From Sphaerulina vaccinii (Eukaryota > Ascomycota > Dothideomycetes > Mycosphaerellales > Mycosphaerellaceae): a stretch of 64,000 bases of DNA. Each line of letters begins with the position of its first letter. The first letter of the stretch is position 1. The notes under the pieces were generated by a model. The model ran no database searches and was not told where the DNA came from. It saw nothing but the letters and a program-made list of their open reading frames with translations. This document shows positions 52,628-63,357 of this stretch, piece by piece. Both the position numbers and the translations under genes were made by a program. The stretch lies in NCBI GenBank assembly GCA_022570795.1, contig JAKUDP010000028.1, forward strand, positions 248,001-312,000, in the 5' to 3' direction.

Positions 52628-53020
52628 TTAGATGAAAAGCAGACCGACCATACCAGCGACAGCTGCGACGGCCATCGAGCAGACCTGAAGTCCACTGGCA
52701 GCACCCGGTGAGGGAATGATGCCAGTAGAGCTTGGGTGTGCGCCAGTGCCGTATAGCGTGGCGTTGCCATAGCTTGGTATCGTTGCGGATGCCAGAGTGG
52801 TAGGCACAGTGGAGGTCTCGGTCGCAGTGGCAGTGTACGCAGTGCCATTGCGCGTTGCGGTCACAGTCGTTGCGACACGGAAGACAGTCATTGTCGTGTA
52901 GTAAGTCGTGGTGGCTGATGTTGGTGCTGGAGCATAAGCTGGTGGTTGTTCCGCTGCGACGGCGCCTTGGAGGAGCGCAGCAGCCGCAATGGCGCTTGCC
53001 GAAAGATCGAAGAAGCGCAT
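52628..53020 (-). CDS. Small GPI-anchored S/T-rich surface protein candidate
   Basis: Intronless, 130 aa. Signal peptide MRFFDLSASAIAAAALLQ with a cut near AVAA|EQ. The mature part is dominated by Thr, Ser and Ala (ATTTYYTTMTVFRVATTVTA; ATATETSTVPTTLASAT) with two sequons (NGT and NAT), so heavy O- and some N-glycosylation is expected. The end is GAASGLQVCSMAVAAVAG followed by a hydrophobic tail, a classical GPI-attachment layout with G/A residues as the omega site. A cell-wall or surface location is inferred. No family recognised. Confidence 0.7.
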   Translation of the reverse strand: MRFFDLSASAIAAAALLQGAVAAEQPPAYAPAPTSATTTYYTTMTVFRVATTVTATRNGTAYTATATETSTVPTTLASATIPSYGNATLYGTGAHPSSTGIIPSPGAASGLQVCSMAVAAVAGMVGLLFI

Positions 53021-54898
53021 GATGATGATGGTAGTAGTTGGAATGGGTCAATCCGATCGGTTGGGTCGAGTTCGAGATCCTTCAAATCGATGCGCAGTGA
53101 CGCCGAGCAGGAATGCTTGGATTGTTTTGTTGATGCTTCGCGGAGTTGATCGATATGTTGTCGACGATGAGAGCGCAAGACGAATTGTCGTTGATGGATG
53201 CTCTGCGAGACGTGTCGTCCTCTAGACGAATGGCTGATACTGTCTCGTGTTTTGCGATTGACTCCGGGCCTGTGACTGCGGTGCAATGACTGTCGATGAG
53301 AAGCTGCAAAAGTAATGCGCGATCGAGCAAACACGTCGTCTAGACGTCTGTCAAATGAGTGTGGTTGTTGGATCGAGAGTCCAGTGGTGATGGCCTAGGC
53401 CGGGTTGCAAAGTGAGCGTGGTGGTCTGGTCGTGAGCGCAAAACGAGCAAAACGAGGCGTGGGCGCGAGGGAGCAGAGTTCTATAGCCAACGCTGAGCGG
53501 CCGTGCTCTCATCTTGTTTCACCGCGCTACTGGCTGGGCCTTACCCTGTTTGACTCTGATTTTGCCGTCCGTGCGTTTAAATTACCCACAGTGATCCACT
53601 CTCAAGTGAGTGTCACGCGAACGAGAAGTCTTCAATTTTGCTTATGCACAAGTCGTTCCGCGCGCATTTTCTGAGCCATGGCGCATATTCAATATTCAAC
53701 AACAGCTTCATCGCAGATGGTTCGCTGGCATCAGTATGCATTACGCGCTTCGGCCTACCAAACACAGGAAAACAGGAACACTTCCGTCGTTCATCCAGAC
53801 GGCAAAAGTTCGTTGCCCTGGCAGTAGTGCCGGCGCACAGCGGCCACGATTCACGGTACCTTTGTACACGTGATGCTGGGTTACAACCAGCGGTTGGTAT
53901 CCGAGGGATGTCCTTTGATCGAAAAATGATCCCAGCGTCCTGTCAAAATGTTTCCCCTCCCGTTGCATCATCGCAGTCGGCAAGGGAATGCTCGAAAACC
54001 ACATGAACATGCTCGAGGGACTGTACCAAGGACACCGACGAAACGACCAGGCTCTTGTTTGCTTGTGTGTCCAAACTGCACGCAGCGTTTGCGTCGTCCT
54101 GAGGCTCACCATGGTATATACTTCATCTCGGCGCCACGGAAATGTCTCTGTTTAGCGCTCGTGATACACCATCAATTTTCTGCACTATGACGAGAATAGT
54201 GTCTAGGCCGTGGACAATGATACTGCTTCCTGACAAACAACCTGCGTCTAGAGTAGTGTTTCTACGATGCAAGGCACGATGAGAGGAAGCACGCACTGTC
54301 AGGACACGTTGTTTGAATTGCCGACATACAGTGCTCGAAGTGGTCGTTCGCAGTACCGCGAGGTGTTCTTGTGCCACGCGCTGAGAAGTTGTGCGACAAG
54401 TCATTTCGGCTCATATCTATTAGTGCTGTGATACCAAAAGACTCCGGCAGGGAGCATTTCCACTACGCGACTGGGAGCGATAGCAACAGCGATATAGGAC
54501 TCACAGCACTTGATTGAAGCATCATGACTTCATGCTTGAAGACCTCGTGGGCTCCAAATAAAGCAAGCGTCTGAAATGAACCACATCTGTTTCAAGCGAT
54601 TATACGATTCATATCACTTCTGCATCTATGCACAGCCGTGACGGTATCTATTAATGGTAGTATGAGGCGGTACTACCCTATGTCCCTCCTCACCAAGCAA
54701 ATGTCAAGCTCAGACACAGTGAGCTGCAAGTACACTCCCAGTATGCCCTCCTCAAGTTAGGAGCAATGTTGGTAATGCCTTCCGCGAACACCAAAACGCC
54801 ACGCTGAACCGTTCAATTCATCAAGCGTCGCACACTGCCGGCCATGTATGCAATGCCGATCACATGAATAGTCGCACTCATCACCACGTAGCAGATCC
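53021..54898. other. 1.9-kb gene-free region
   Basis: Upstream of the GPI-type gene and downstream of the Tco89-like gene. No frame with gene-like features on either strand, no RNA gene and no repeat noticed apart from a short palindromic gtctagac near 53339. Confidence 0.5.
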
Positions 54899-57463
54899 TC
54901 ATAGATCGTCCCACAACTCTCTCGCAATTCTCGCGATATCCGCGCTGCTCAGTCCGTTCACGGTCGTTGTTGGCGGCATAGCCACCTCTCTCCCAGGAAT
55001 CTCTCGCGACTTGGGCGGGCCACCTGCGAAGCTGACACCACGTCTCGATTGCTGCCTCTCGCTGCCACCGGCCGTGGGTCCACCAAGCCCAATCTGAGTC
55101 TGCTGGCCAGCTCTCTTCTGAGCAAGCTCGCCGCTGATCTTCGGCGGACTGGCGGACTTGCTTAGCGCACCAGCTGTCCTCTGCGAAGGCAAGTTCACGG
55201 CACTCTTCGACATGTTCAACCCCGTCGAAGCCCTGGTGAGCCCTGGTCCGGTGACAGAAGCTGAAGAAGATGGCCTGTTGAGCTTGCTGCCCTTACAACC
55301 TCGGAGTCTCGTAATAGCCTCCCCAATCGGATCTCGAAACTTCTGAACAACGCGCAATTCAGTGTTAACTGCTCGAAATCTTCCCTGGAATATCTGAGGC
55401 CCCATTGAAAGTCCAGAAGCTTGCTCCGTGTTGCTCATGAAAGATTTGAGACTCTCATTTCTTCGATCATAGACGTGTCCTGGGAGGACAGGCTTAGCAG
55501 CACTCTCAGCTCTGTTCTCCATGTCCGCGAGAGCTTTCTCTTGCAGCAACCGGAGCTCGGTTCTTGAACGACCCATAGCTGGAGTCGTGTGGCCTGACGA
55601 ATTTGATATGGTCGAGCCAGGACTTGTAGGACCGAGTTGGAAGTTGACTCCCGTTCTGCTGTCCCGAGGCATGCCGTGCTGATGTTCTTCTGGAGTGTGA
55701 AAACCACTGCCTTGCTTAGGGGTACTAAGTGCTGTATTTGCACCGCTGCCGAGAGAAGGGTGAGAAGTCGAAGGCACGAAGCGCGAAACAAGCTCATCGT
55801 CCTCTCGTTCCGCATCGGCCACGCTTGCTCGAAGGTTTGATGTTGAGGAGCGAAGAGATGGCGTCTGCGAGCTGGCGTTGCTGTGAAGGTTTTCTTTGTT
55901 GTGGAAGCTGTCGAGAGTGCTGACATTCGTGACAGCTGCAGGCGAAGGAAGATGTATTTGGCTAGTCACACGTTTCGCTGCAGGATTCCCATATTCCTTC
56001 TTTGGCTGTTGTGCACCTTGGTGGAGTGGACTTCGTGGAGCAGGCGCCGTTGCATGTGTTTCGAGCTGCGTAGTGCCCCTGGCAGTGTCTTGCTGGTATA
56101 TGGGTGGCGCAAATGAGAGCCGAGGAGCCTGTTTGGGAGGTGGCTGCTGCTGTTGGGGAGCCGATGGCAATATTTGAGTTGATGGAGTCGTTTCCTTCGA
56201 GTCCTTCGAGGCATAATCGTGAATCGAAGTTCTTGGGGGTTGCTGAATGTTGTCTCGGGTTGGAGCTGATGTAATGGGCTGTTGGTGCGAGGTCTGCGGT
56301 GAATCCTGTGAGGCCTGCGGCTGCTGTTTCACATACGGTGGCGAAGCTGGCGGCCCTCTCATCCTCGTTGTTGTCCTTGGACTTGCAGATTCGACGTCGC
56401 TGGACTGATCGTCCTCGTGTGCCTTCTGTTCTACCTGCTCCATCTCAGACTTCCTTCTCTGCACTCCTTCACTAACCTTTGCAGCTAGCAGATCACTTGG
56501 CGTGGCCGCGCTGAGAGACCGCTCCTTTGCTCCAGTATTCATACTGGTTCTCCGAGAGTTGTTGGCGGTGTTCTGCCTCGTGCTGTAAGGACTCGCGCTG
56601 GCTGATTCCTCTGTCCATTCATCTTCTTGCAGGCCACTGCCTTCCATATCCAATTGCTTCACCCCCACCTCGTCGTCGTCGTCATCGTAGCCACCGCTCT
56701 CATCTGAACTGCCCACCGCAAAACCAACCTTCCTGGCTGGAGGTTTCGCTCGCTGCCCCGACCCCTTTCTCTCTTGCAGCGCTCGATACTCGGCGGGAGT
56801 GATTTCCGCGCTCTTGGGTCTCTTGCTTTTGCCCTTCAGCCCAGGACTTGCTGGTGCTCGTGTTCCCATGCCAGCAAGGTTCCGACTACTGCCTCCCACT
56901 CCCAGTCTTGATAGTTGGCCATGGCTCAAGTTCTTCTTGAGCTTCACCTGACTTTGGCTCTGTGTCCGCGGTAATTGGTACGCGGTCAAGTTCCTCTTCA
57001 TAGCAGGCCGACTCTGCACACTCTCGTCAAGACTGCCGGGTAGTCGGATTTCGGTGTCTCCCTCGTGTGATCGCTGTCGCGCATGTCGTCGTCCATCGTC
57101 AAAAGCCACATGTCCCTGCGCCTGCTTGTTCATCTTGGCCAGGTTACGCGCGCTGCTGTGATTGCGCGGGAGCACAACCTTTGCGCCATGGTGATTCCGA
57201 GGCTTGACACGTGCAGCGGCGTGGTGCTGAAGGTGCTGTTCGCTGGCAGCGGGACTAGCGAGGCCGGGACGACTGGACGAGTGTGAGCTCTGCGAGCTCT
57301 GTCGCTTCATCAGTGGTGGGCGGATCGCATGGCCATTGCCGCCACTCGACGCAACACCCGGGGACGTGGGCGTCGCTCGAGAGTGTGGCTGTGGTTGCGC
57401 ATATGCCGCTGAAGCAGTCGTCGAGTGCGTTGTTGCTGCTATGGATGGAGAAGTAGCCGGCAT
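54899..57463 (-). CDS. Disordered TORC1-associated protein, Tco89-like (tentative)
   Basis: Intronless, 854 aa, almost wholly low-complexity S/P/Q/T. Short ordered motifs stand out: KVVLPRNHSSARNLAKMNKQ near residue 95, MKRNLTAYQLPRTQSQ, VKLKKNLSHGQLSRLG, DEWTEESASASPYSTRQ, and ELRVVQKFRDPIGEAITRLR near the C-terminus, ending LSSADIARIARELWDDL. This set of basic N-terminal motifs with a late helix recalls the fungal Tco89 family, the TORC1 subunit of the vacuole membrane. I assign it from memory of the motif style, so the family could be wrong. Many S/T-P and R-x-x-S sites suggest heavy phosphorylation. Confidence 0.5.
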   Translation of the reverse strand: MPATSPSIAATTHSTTASAAYAQPQPHSRATPTSPGVASSGGNGHAIRPPLMKRQSSQSSHSSSRPGLASPAASEQHLQHHAAARVKPRNHHGAKVVLPRNHSSARNLAKMNKQAQGHVAFDDGRRHARQRSHEGDTEIRLPGSLDESVQSRPAMKRNLTAYQLPRTQSQSQVKLKKNLSHGQLSRLGVGGSSRNLAGMGTRAPASPGLKGKSKRPKSAEITPAEYRALQERKGSGQRAKPPARKVGFAVGSSDESGGYDDDDDEVGVKQLDMEGSGLQEDEWTEESASASPYSTRQNTANNSRRTSMNTGAKERSLSAATPSDLLAAKVSEGVQRRKSEMEQVEQKAHEDDQSSDVESASPRTTTRMRGPPASPPYVKQQPQASQDSPQTSHQQPITSAPTRDNIQQPPRTSIHDYASKDSKETTPSTQILPSAPQQQQPPPKQAPRLSFAPPIYQQDTARGTTQLETHATAPAPRSPLHQGAQQPKKEYGNPAAKRVTSQIHLPSPAAVTNVSTLDSFHNKENLHSNASSQTPSLRSSTSNLRASVADAEREDDELVSRFVPSTSHPSLGSGANTALSTPKQGSGFHTPEEHQHGMPRDSRTGVNFQLGPTSPGSTISNSSGHTTPAMGRSRTELRLLQEKALADMENRAESAAKPVLPGHVYDRRNESLKSFMSNTEQASGLSMGPQIFQGRFRAVNTELRVVQKFRDPIGEAITRLRGCKGSKLNRPSSSASVTGPGLTRASTGLNMSKSAVNLPSQRTAGALSKSASPPKISGELAQKRAGQQTQIGLGGPTAGGSERQQSRRGVSFAGGPPKSREIPGREVAMPPTTTVNGLSSADIARIARELWDDL

Positions 57464-57813
57464 GACGCTCGCCTTTTCCTATTCTTGTGCCGTGAGAGGG
57501 TGTGCTCGTGCACGCGCTATTCATGCAGCTGTAGCACAATGGAGAGACATGTGCACGTGGAGGTGTCGCAAGTAGAGGTTGCTGATCGAGTCCAAGTCTC
57601 TCGAAGTAAAGACCCCACACTGGCCGCCTCTCTTGACATGTGCTTGTGATCAAGGCGACAGGGCGGAATTATCTCCATAGCGGCAACATGGGCATATCTT
57701 TGTAACGCAAGGGAGACTGTATAGGGATTGAAATGCACAATAGTATTGTCAATGAAACATGAATGTGACATCACGCATCTAGATCTGTATTGCTCAAGAT
57801 CGTCTATCATCTA
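57464..57813. other. Intergenic
   Basis: Upstream of the Tco89-like gene and 3' flank of the IBtk-like gene, same strand. Nothing else seen. Confidence 0.55.
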
Positions 57814-60800
57814 TCACTTCTCTGCCACTTGGCCAGTAGTAGCACCACTTTTGGTACTACCTGGGGCAGCCTTGTTGGCCTTGCCTCGACCACCACCTCG
57901 TCCTCTGTTCTTCCGAGGTGCCTTGGCTGGTCCAGCTGTAGTTTGTTGCTCAGCTGCTTGTACTCGAGCGCTCTCCTTGTTCCACCACTCCTGGAACTCC
58001 TGTTCTGCTTGGATCTCCTGTAAGTCCCTCTTCGCAACTGCCTCTTTGATGATGTCCTTCTCGATCTGCTGCTGTGCAACGATTTCGGACATACTTAGAC
58101 CCCAATCCGACTCGACTACGGGCTGGTGGCGGATAGACTGTGGTATAGGTTTGCTATTCGAATTCTGTTGTGCCGTACGTACGGGATCCTTGCCTCTACC
58201 GCGACCATGAGGTTCAGCAGCTGGTACTGCTTGCTTGCTGTCAGATACAGTCCTAGGATGCGAGGCGCCAGGACCAATCGCTTGCTTGGCAATCTTAGGA
58301 TTGGCAACTGTTTGCCTCATAGTCATCTGCGGGGCGCTATGGGTTTTCGTGCTAGGTGAGCCGTTCGGGGAAGATGTTTCACTTTGCATAACGTCTTTGA
58401 GTGTCGTTCGCTTCTGCGCCGATACAGCTTGCCATGAGAAAGGCTTTGGAGAATCCGCTGGTGCTCTATTCGCTGGCGAAATCGAAGCAGCACCCTGCTG
58501 CTGAGCTTGTTGCATGCGCTTCCGCTCTTTCTGACTCATCCTCGGCGCCGGTAAGGCGAATGCAGCTGTAACATCTTGAGGTGGGCTTGCCGCAAATGCA
58601 AGACCCTGTGTAAGAGTCGAGGTTCGCTTCGATGCAGTCTGCTCCAGTATGTTCTTCAGATCGACTTTGCTGGATAGCGGTGTAAGTGACCATGGTTTCC
58701 CAGAGTTTGGAGCTATTGACGGTGACTTCGGAGTTCTTGGTGTAATGGCTCCTGGTGTCATAGACTGAGGCGCCAGCTTCGGCGAAGGCAATGCCTTACC
58801 ACGAGCGTCAAACCATGCATCTTCGGGCGGTGTATCCTGGGGGATGCCCTCAAGACCGCAAGGACTCATCATGGGTCGAATTGCCGGAGAGCGGCCGGGG
58901 GGCAGCGGTTCAGTCTCATCATCCATTTCAAACATCATATCTTTGCTCGATGCCATAGCTTTAAGCGCTGGCTGAGGTCTTTCACGTCCTTCATCGCCAT
59001 CTGCTTTGAGTACGTGCGAAGATCGCCTCCTTGTTTTCTGCTGCAGAGGAGATGTGTCGAATTCTTCCCCGAATGATCCAGGGCTAAAGACTGCTAGATC
59101 TTGGTATTTTGATCTATGCGCAATTGCGTCGATTCTTCTCCGCCGATCCAGGTCGATCGCAGCTGCTAGGTCAGGGTGGCGCTCGTGAAGAAGCATCTCT
59201 GCACGACCACTCTTCGCAAACGGCATACAAGCCAGCTGGTTCGCACGCACAATTTCGTCTAGTTCTTCGAGCAGGTCAGGATCGAGCTCGTTAAGATGAT
59301 GCCCTTGCAACATAGCTTCGAGGTTCAGGCACAGATACTCCAATCCAGTGTCCAGGAACTCGCGTACAGAACTGGGCGATATTGCGTTGAGCAGACCACA
59401 AACGTTCCGAGCATTGACATACTGTGCTGCCATAGACTGTGCGATCTGACTCAGGCGATCCAACATCAACTCGTTTGCGCAGCTGAGCACGTCGGTGACT
59501 GTGTCGAGGAAGTCGTCGACATCGGTGCTTACGATATCATCGAACAGCTCAGCTCCTGTATCACAGTAAATGTGCCGGAGAACAAGCTCAAACGTTTTCA
59601 AGCCGACATGCTTGAGATCAACCTTGATCATTTCTGCGTCAGATCGTCCCGCAATCCAGGCACCTCGAGATCGACCCATAAACAATCCTTCGAAGAATGG
59701 ACATCGCGCACATACAAGTGCGCTATGCAGCTTAATCTCTTCGTCGTCTGCAAGCTCGACTAAGATGTCTGCATCGTGAAAGAAGGCAGGGTCGGCATAG
59801 GCAACTTCCAAGTCCATGTCGAGACACGTCCGAGGCGTGACCATCTGTCGCACCGCAGGTTCTAGCGCTCTCATCTCCAGCTTGCTTGAAATCTTCATCA
59901 GTTCAGCGCGTACTTGTCGATACGAGTAGGCCATCTTCGGTGCTGCCCGCGTGAAGTTCCAGAAGGGTGCCACATCATCTGTATACAGATACATCGCCAA
60001 GTCTAACACAGTGAGCAGGTCCATGCCCTGGAAGATCACCACAATTCGGCCACTATCATCTACCTCCGATTGACAGAGATCGGGAATGGTGAAGGTGCTG
60101 GCCTCGCACAGGTCCCGAAACCCTCGCCTGAGGATTCGACTGCGTGCTGTGAGGACGAAGCGATGGACCGGGATCTGTACTTCTGAGCTTGTCGTGGCTA
60201 GGAAAGCATCGTATTTGGTATCAGAGTGTCCCATGGCATGCTCGAAGTATGTTGCAAGGTCAGCGTCGATATCCGCGCTCCTCAGGACAGCTTTCTTGAC
60301 AGCAGCAAGTTGATCGTGCTTTTTGCTCGCCTGCCAAAAGCGCGGCCTCATGTCCTCATCACCATCGCTAGGTTCGCTGTCGCCGAAATCCGCGAGAGAG
60401 AAGAGCTGGAACAGATCCTTCCACAGTGACGGATCCTCTACCACAGTCTGCTTCCGTAGCACATCGCAGTCATATCTTAGTGCAGAATATGCGCCATTGC
60501 CTGAGGCTCGAACAGCCAACACTCGGGTGAGTCCTGGAATTCTAGAGAACTTGTAATCCTTAGGGCGATATTCAGCAGCAGCGACTGCTGTGGCATCCTT
60601 GATCTTAGCTCGCCTCGTTCGTTTCCAAACGCTACCTTCATCAGTACTCAGAATGATAGATCCATCTGCATCTAAGCCGACGTCTCTAGCGGCCATATTG
60701 CCCTTCTTCGGCGACCAGATGCGCTGTGGCTGGCTTATGGCACTCCGGATCTTAGCTGGATTCGTGGTGGACACGCTCGATTTATCCTCGGATCGCTGGC

Positions 60801-62493
60801 TGATGGAGACTGTGAAGATCTCGCCACGACTACTCATGGCGCAGATTGTGTCGCCCTCGGCAGTGATCTTGACGATCTTGTTGGGAGTAGCGTCGTATGT
60901 CGTTAGCAAGAAACTTGACTTGAGGAAGTAGTTCGAGAACCCATCGAGAGGAAATTGAATCTTCGCATAGCCATAGTTCGCAAACACCCATACATCGTGG
61001 TTCTCCAGCAGGCATATTGTCGCCCTATCTATTGCTGCCACCGCATGTATGGATGAAGAGAACAGCGAAGCAGCAACTTTTCGAGGCGTAACTTGACACT
61101 CCAACGAGCGCGCGTCGGAGTCGACTATGCCCAGCTGGCCTTCATTCTTGCCGAAAGTGAAAAGCGATGTCCCTGTGTGCGCAACGGAGTGGAAGCGCGA
61201 GGCTGCAATGCCCTGCACAGCCTCTCGCTTCAGTGGGCCGAATATCTGGCGAGGGATAGTAGAGATAGGGTCTTCGTCCCCTGGAGTCTTTGGCAGGCTG
61301 TAGCCAAGTTGGCCGTAGCCATTGTTACCCCATGAGTAGATCTCGCCTGCCTCGTCCAGTGCAAGAGTGTGATTCAGACCGAGCGCGATGGTAGCTATTC
61401 GCTTTCCAGCCAAGCCACCACCTTCAATACAGACATACTGGAAGCGCGTTCGCTCATCACCGGTGCCTAAGCGACCTCCTTGACCATGACCGCACATGTA
61501 CAGATTTGATACGGGATCGGAGGTAAGTACTGCGCTGTGAAGCTTCGACATGAAGACATCCTGAATGACAAGTGGGCGAGACCTGACGATCCATGGCATG
61601 TCTTCGATCCACATCCCTCGAATATCGACTGCCTCGCGATTATAAGCAGGATCATGCAAAGACCATTTGGCATCATGCTGCCTGAGGTAATCCTTGTAGA
61701 AACGTCTCAGGAGATGCTCGGGGCGCTTGAGGGTGACACGTTCTGGGAACGCCCTATCGTCTTGATCCCCCAATCCGAGATTGTTGTTATTCCCAGAGCC
61801 AAACGAGAATAACTGATCGCCACCAATCTCCAGGTATTGTATCTTCGACGTCGCTGTAGAGTCGTCTCCATCGCCTCCAGGCATGTCCTCGTCGCTTGCG
61901 TTCGAATCAGATCGTCGCCGACCGGATTCCTCAGGTCGAAGTGTTCTGTCCTTGATGGTGGCCGCATACAGATCAAGAGGTCCGAGACCTTCGCGATCCT
62001 TGATCTTCAGAAGCTGGTTGACTTGTTTCGAGCCACCAAAGATATTGCCACTGTCACGCTCCAATATAAGCCGAGCTATGGTGATGTTTCCAAAGTAGAA
62101 AGCGCGATGCAGTGCGGTCCAGCCATTCTCCATATCCTGAATGTAGAGATCAACGTACGGATGCTCCACTAACGCAGTCGCAAAAGCGACAGCATTTTCA
62201 GAGTTTGAAGAGGCAGCATGGTGTAGCAATGTCATCCCAAGCGGATCTCGACCATTGATATCCGCCTTGCTGAGCATGACATTAGGTGTTTTGGGTGTAT
62301 GACCTCTCTTACTCCTCGCTGACGCGCTGGGAGAAGAAGCATAGTCCGGACTGCCTACTAAGGCTCCCAGTCCTTGCGATGACCCGCGTCTTCCCACATT
62401 GGCCTGCCGGGCGTTTTGCGCCGCGACCTCGAGATGCCTTTCAAAGGCATCGATCGAGTCATTGTAAAAGGCTTGCCACAAATAGCTGCTCAT
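57814..62493 (-). CDS. Ankyrin/RCC1/BTB protein (IBtk-like)
   Basis: Intronless, 1559 aa from ATG 62493 (first ATG in a good context; 20 further in-frame codons lie upstream). Order: a short N-terminal helix (MSSYLWQAFYNDSIDAFERH), ankyrin repeats (GRDPLGMTLLHHAA; NGWTALHRAFYFGNITIARL), RCC1 blades from about 245 to 560 (FSFGSGNNNNLGLG; MCGHGQGGRLGTGDE; YSWGNNGYGQLGYS), and two BTB domains at about 750 and 900 (DAFLATTSSEVQIPVHRFVL; DILVELADDEEIKLHSALV). A basic RG-rich end follows (RKNRGRGGGRGKANK). This order is that of human IBtk, which acts as a Cul3 substrate receptor. Cul3 adaptor function is inferred. Confidence 0.85.
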   Translation of the reverse strand: MSSYLWQAFYNDSIDAFERHLEVAAQNARQANVGRRGSSQGLGALVGSPDYASSPSASARSKRGHTPKTPNVMLSKADINGRDPLGMTLLHHAASSNSENAVAFATALVEHPYVDLYIQDMENGWTALHRAFYFGNITIARLILERDSGNIFGGSKQVNQLLKIKDREGLGPLDLYAATIKDRTLRPEESGRRRSDSNASDEDMPGGDGDDSTATSKIQYLEIGGDQLFSFGSGNNNNLGLGDQDDRAFPERVTLKRPEHLLRRFYKDYLRQHDAKWSLHDPAYNREAVDIRGMWIEDMPWIVRSRPLVIQDVFMSKLHSAVLTSDPVSNLYMCGHGQGGRLGTGDERTRFQYVCIEGGGLAGKRIATIALGLNHTLALDEAGEIYSWGNNGYGQLGYSLPKTPGDEDPISTIPRQIFGPLKREAVQGIAASRFHSVAHTGTSLFTFGKNEGQLGIVDSDARSLECQVTPRKVAASLFSSSIHAVAAIDRATICLLENHDVWVFANYGYAKIQFPLDGFSNYFLKSSFLLTTYDATPNKIVKITAEGDTICAMSSRGEIFTVSISQRSEDKSSVSTTNPAKIRSAISQPQRIWSPKKGNMAARDVGLDADGSIILSTDEGSVWKRTRRAKIKDATAVAAAEYRPKDYKFSRIPGLTRVLAVRASGNGAYSALRYDCDVLRKQTVVEDPSLWKDLFQLFSLADFGDSEPSDGDEDMRPRFWQASKKHDQLAAVKKAVLRSADIDADLATYFEHAMGHSDTKYDAFLATTSSEVQIPVHRFVLTARSRILRRGFRDLCEASTFTIPDLCQSEVDDSGRIVVIFQGMDLLTVLDLAMYLYTDDVAPFWNFTRAAPKMAYSYRQVRAELMKISSKLEMRALEPAVRQMVTPRTCLDMDLEVAYADPAFFHDADILVELADDEEIKLHSALVCARCPFFEGLFMGRSRGAWIAGRSDAEMIKVDLKHVGLKTFELVLRHIYCDTGAELFDDIVSTDVDDFLDTVTDVLSCANELMLDRLSQIAQSMAAQYVNARNVCGLLNAISPSSVREFLDTGLEYLCLNLEAMLQGHHLNELDPDLLEELDEIVRANQLACMPFAKSGRAEMLLHERHPDLAAAIDLDRRRRIDAIAHRSKYQDLAVFSPGSFGEEFDTSPLQQKTRRRSSHVLKADGDEGRERPQPALKAMASSKDMMFEMDDETEPLPPGRSPAIRPMMSPCGLEGIPQDTPPEDAWFDARGKALPSPKLAPQSMTPGAITPRTPKSPSIAPNSGKPWSLTPLSSKVDLKNILEQTASKRTSTLTQGLAFAASPPQDVTAAFALPAPRMSQKERKRMQQAQQQGAASISPANRAPADSPKPFSWQAVSAQKRTTLKDVMQSETSSPNGSPSTKTHSAPQMTMRQTVANPKIAKQAIGPGASHPRTVSDSKQAVPAAEPHGRGRGKDPVRTAQQNSNSKPIPQSIRHQPVVESDWGLSMSEIVAQQQIEKDIIKEAVAKRDLQEIQAEQEFQEWWNKESARVQAAEQQTTAGPAKAPRKNRGRGGGRGKANKAAPGSTKSGATTGQVAEK

Positions 62494-63357
62494 AGGCCGC
62501 AGGAGAAAGGCCGTGGAAGAAGATCCGCTAACTTCGTGAGCACCTCGCTGCACACTCGAGCGTGTACGGCTTGTTTAAAGGCGCTGATCGAAGCGTGGGA
62601 TCTACTCCGAAGAAAAGGAAAGAGCTGACTCGGCTCCTTCTTGTTCAGTCCAATCTGAGGAGTCGTGATGATTGTATACGCGTGTGTTCGCTCGTGCGTT
62701 ATGCTCTGCGGTCGCGTCGTGGGTGGCGAAGATTGGCGTCTCTCGTGGCTTTCTGATCGTCGTCGTGGTACGATGTGTTTGTGAGGGTTCAGTATCGCGT
62801 TGGTCGATCCAATGCGCGTCTTCAATGGATCAGGTCGTAGTATGTGCAAGAGTTGAGGAGATTGTAGAAGAGTGGTACGCACAATACAAAGACAACCACA
62901 GGCCGAGAGCCGTTCATCATCGAGGTGGGGTTCTCAATTGACGACTCACATGCACCAAAATCCTTGCTAATGCAGGACATATCCGCGAGCCAATGATCTT
63001 CCCCATGTGCCTTCACGGACATGCTTGAGTAGTCCTACATTGTCCGACCTCACACGAAGATGATGAATGTGATCTGAACATTTTCCGGTCATAGTACGTA
63101 CCCCTCAGCTTGCTGTCAGCTTAATGTATCACTGTCGATGAAGAACGTGGCTCGTTATACAAGGCGAGTGGTATGAGAATCACGCTCGAGCACATCTTTC
63201 TCTTTTACATTTCGTAGGGTTGTTCTTCCTACAACTCTATATCGCTCACTCAAAGGCCGAAAGAGCTCAGCTCCATGTTCGCCAGAGACGTTGACCTGGC
63301 CCAATGTGCACCCACTAAAACGCCTTGCTAAAGTAGACAATTGTGCCTCTCCCCTGT
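62494..63357. other. Intergenic
   Basis: Upstream of the IBtk-like gene and 3' flank of ATG13, same strand. No gene supported. Confidence 0.55.
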
